The notes beneath the pieces were generated by a model. It did not search any database and was not told where the DNA came from. It saw nothing but the letters and a program-made list of their open reading frames with translations. A stretch of 14,413 nucleotides of DNA from Bacillota bacterium (GTDB lineage: Bacteria > Bacillota_A > Clostridia > DSM-8532): the NCBI GenBank assembly GCA_023424865.1, contig JAFADM010000327.1, forward strand, positions 1 to 14,413, in the 5' to 3' direction. How positions within the stretch are numbered: the first letter of the stretch is position 1; each line of letters starts with the position of its first letter. Both the position numbers and the translations under genes were made by a program. Positions 13,564 through 14,413 of this stretch are shown here, in pieces.

Positions 13564-14154
13564 TTGAATCGCACGGAAGCTTTGGAGGCGCTGCAGCTTA
13601 GAATAAAAGACAGCAGAACTCTCAAACATGCACTATTAACTGAAGCCATTATGCACGGCCTGGCAGTGCGGCTTCACGAGGATCAAGCCTTGTGGGCCTT
13701 GACCGGGCTTGTTCATAATATTGATGCGGAGCGTATTGGTGAGAATACCAAAATGCATGGTCTTTTAGGGGGAGACATTCTGGAAGGCCTGGATTTTGAT
13801 GAAACCCTTGTCTATGCCGTTCGTTCCCAAAGCAGTTGTACCGAGTATCCCAGAAGAAGAAAAATCGACAAGGCCCTGTTCTCCTCAGCGGCAGCTGCAA
13901 CCTTTATGCAAAAGGCCCTTGAAGTTCCGGATTTTTCGGACTATCGGCCACAAAATGCGGATGTGCGGCACAAGGAAGCGGATAAAGGCAGTTTCAAACC
14001 CTATGACGATTTAATTGAACTTTTGAAACAAAGAATGGAGGATTCCGAAGCAACGGAAGAAGACATAAAAAAGGCTATCCATTCAAGCGATGAATTGGAG
14101 CTGGCCCTGAATGATTTTCTCGCTCTTGTTCTTGACGCGCTAAAGAGCGTATAG
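13564..14154 (+). CDS. HD-fold protein with a substituted metal motif
   Basis: The 196-residue soluble protein has the pattern of a small HD-superfamily hydrolase: KHALLTEAIM (21-30), WALTGLVHNID (44-54) and MHGLLGGDIL (64-73). In active relatives the central motif is LLHDID; here H51 is followed by N52 (codon AAT). The later helix that usually carries a second metal-binding Asp (ALYAxDELTG-type, from memory) reads ALFSSAAAATFM. The protein is therefore probably not a working phosphohydrolase, or uses another chemistry. The start is TTG 13564 with AGGAGG at 13550-13555 and 8 bases between. The tail (150-196) is highly charged and helical. It precedes rnr by 119 bp. Confidence 0.78.
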   Translation: MNRTEALEALQLRIKDSRTLKHALLTEAIMHGLAVRLHEDQALWALTGLVHNIDAERIGENTKMHGLLGGDILEGLDFDETLVYAVRSQSSCTEYPRRRKIDKALFSSAAAATFMQKALEVPDFSDYRPQNADVRHKEADKGSFKPYDDLIELLKQRMEDSEATEEDIKKAIHSSDELELALNDFLALVLDALKSV

Positions 14155-14273
14155 AAAATCAAACCTATGAAATACTTAAAATTAACGCAGCTTTATTCGA
14201 TAAGCTTGTCATAAGTGCACCCAGGATTGCTTGGATAAGCTTACAGGCTTACGGAGAAGGAAAGGTAGAAAAA

Positions 14274-14413
14274 ATGAGCGATATACAACTTATGGAAGAA
14301 AGAAAACAGCGCCTGCTGTCGTTTATGCGTGATCAAGCCTATAAACCGTTATTGTTGGACGAGCTTTATATGGTGCTGGATGTGCCTAAGGAGGATTTGC
14401 CTCTTTTTACGGC
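14274..14413 (+). CDS. rnr: Ribonuclease R, N-terminal fragment (runs off the window)
   Basis: RNase R is a 3'-to-5' exoribonuclease that degrades structured RNA and works with SmpB in trans-translation. Only the first 46 codons are present. The segment LLSFMRDQAYKPLLLDELYM, with LDVPKED after it, matches the N-terminal helix-turn-helix region of Firmicute RNase R (LLSFMKEEAYKPLTVQEL in Bacillus, from memory). The start ATG 14274 follows GGAGAAGGAAAGG (14253-14265). The leader 14155-14273 holds a repeated GATAAGCTT (14199-14207 and 14234-14242) but no gene that I recognise. Confidence 0.85.
   Translation, partial: MSDIQLMEERKQRLLSFMRDQAYKPLLLDELYMVLDVPKEDLPLFT

Noticed and set aside
14121..14149. 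Inverted repeat CGCTCTT/AAGAGCG at the end of the HD-fold gene as a terminator
   Set aside because: The loop is 15 bases and no T-run follows on the plus strand, so it is not a convincing intrinsic terminator.

Overview
The window reads as chromosomal DNA of an anaerobic Firmicute of the class Clostridia. The evidence is a tmk-yaaR-holB-ricT gene order as in Bacillus and Clostridium, a 56-residue clostridial 2[4Fe-4S] ferredoxin, an oxygen-sensitive four-subunit 2-oxoacid:ferredoxin oxidoreductase, strong AGGAGG-type ribosome binding sites, several TTG starts and many intrinsic terminators. Base composition looks moderate and even, and I saw no transposase, phage gene, rRNA, tRNA or CRISPR array.

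Region 1 (1-3277) is a housekeeping cluster: the last codons of an upstream gene, tmk (dTMP kinase), a DUF327/YaaR gene, holB (DNA polymerase III delta prime) and ricT (PSP1 domain), closed by an intrinsic terminator. Region 2 (3281-6541) separates ricT from trmN6, which is normally close by. It holds a TrmH/SpoU RNA methylase, a short QueG-like iron-sulfur protein, a MerR-family regulator with a four-helix membrane tail and a textbook 19-bp-spacer promoter/operator, and a ferredoxin gene. Region 3 (6560-8660) has trmN6, a class I fumarase/tartrate dehydratase beta subunit without its alpha partner, and a P-loop ATPase. Region 4 (8720-11414) is a clear vorDBAC-type operon with its own consensus promoter, a hairpin-containing leader and a strong terminator. 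Region 5 (11498-13459, minus strand) has an HD-GYP protein (probable cyclic-di-GMP phosphodiesterase) and queT, a queuosine-precursor transporter whose leader resembles a preQ1-I riboswitch. Region 6 (13489-14413) is an extended -10 promoter, an HD-fold protein whose HD metal pair reads HN, and the 5' end of rnr (RNase R).

Two signals stand out beyond the genes. First, a roughly 65-bp two-hairpin element occurs three times (3281-3346, 6477-6541, 11418-11484), always on the plus strand and always starting a few bases after the T-run of an intrinsic terminator. Second, the queT leader looks like a preQ1 aptamer with an inserted mini-hairpin. Functionally, the window joins DNA replication and nucleotide supply, RNA modification (TrmH, TrmN6, the queuosine-linked QueT and possibly the QueG-like protein), and anaerobic ferredoxin-based 2-oxoacid metabolism.
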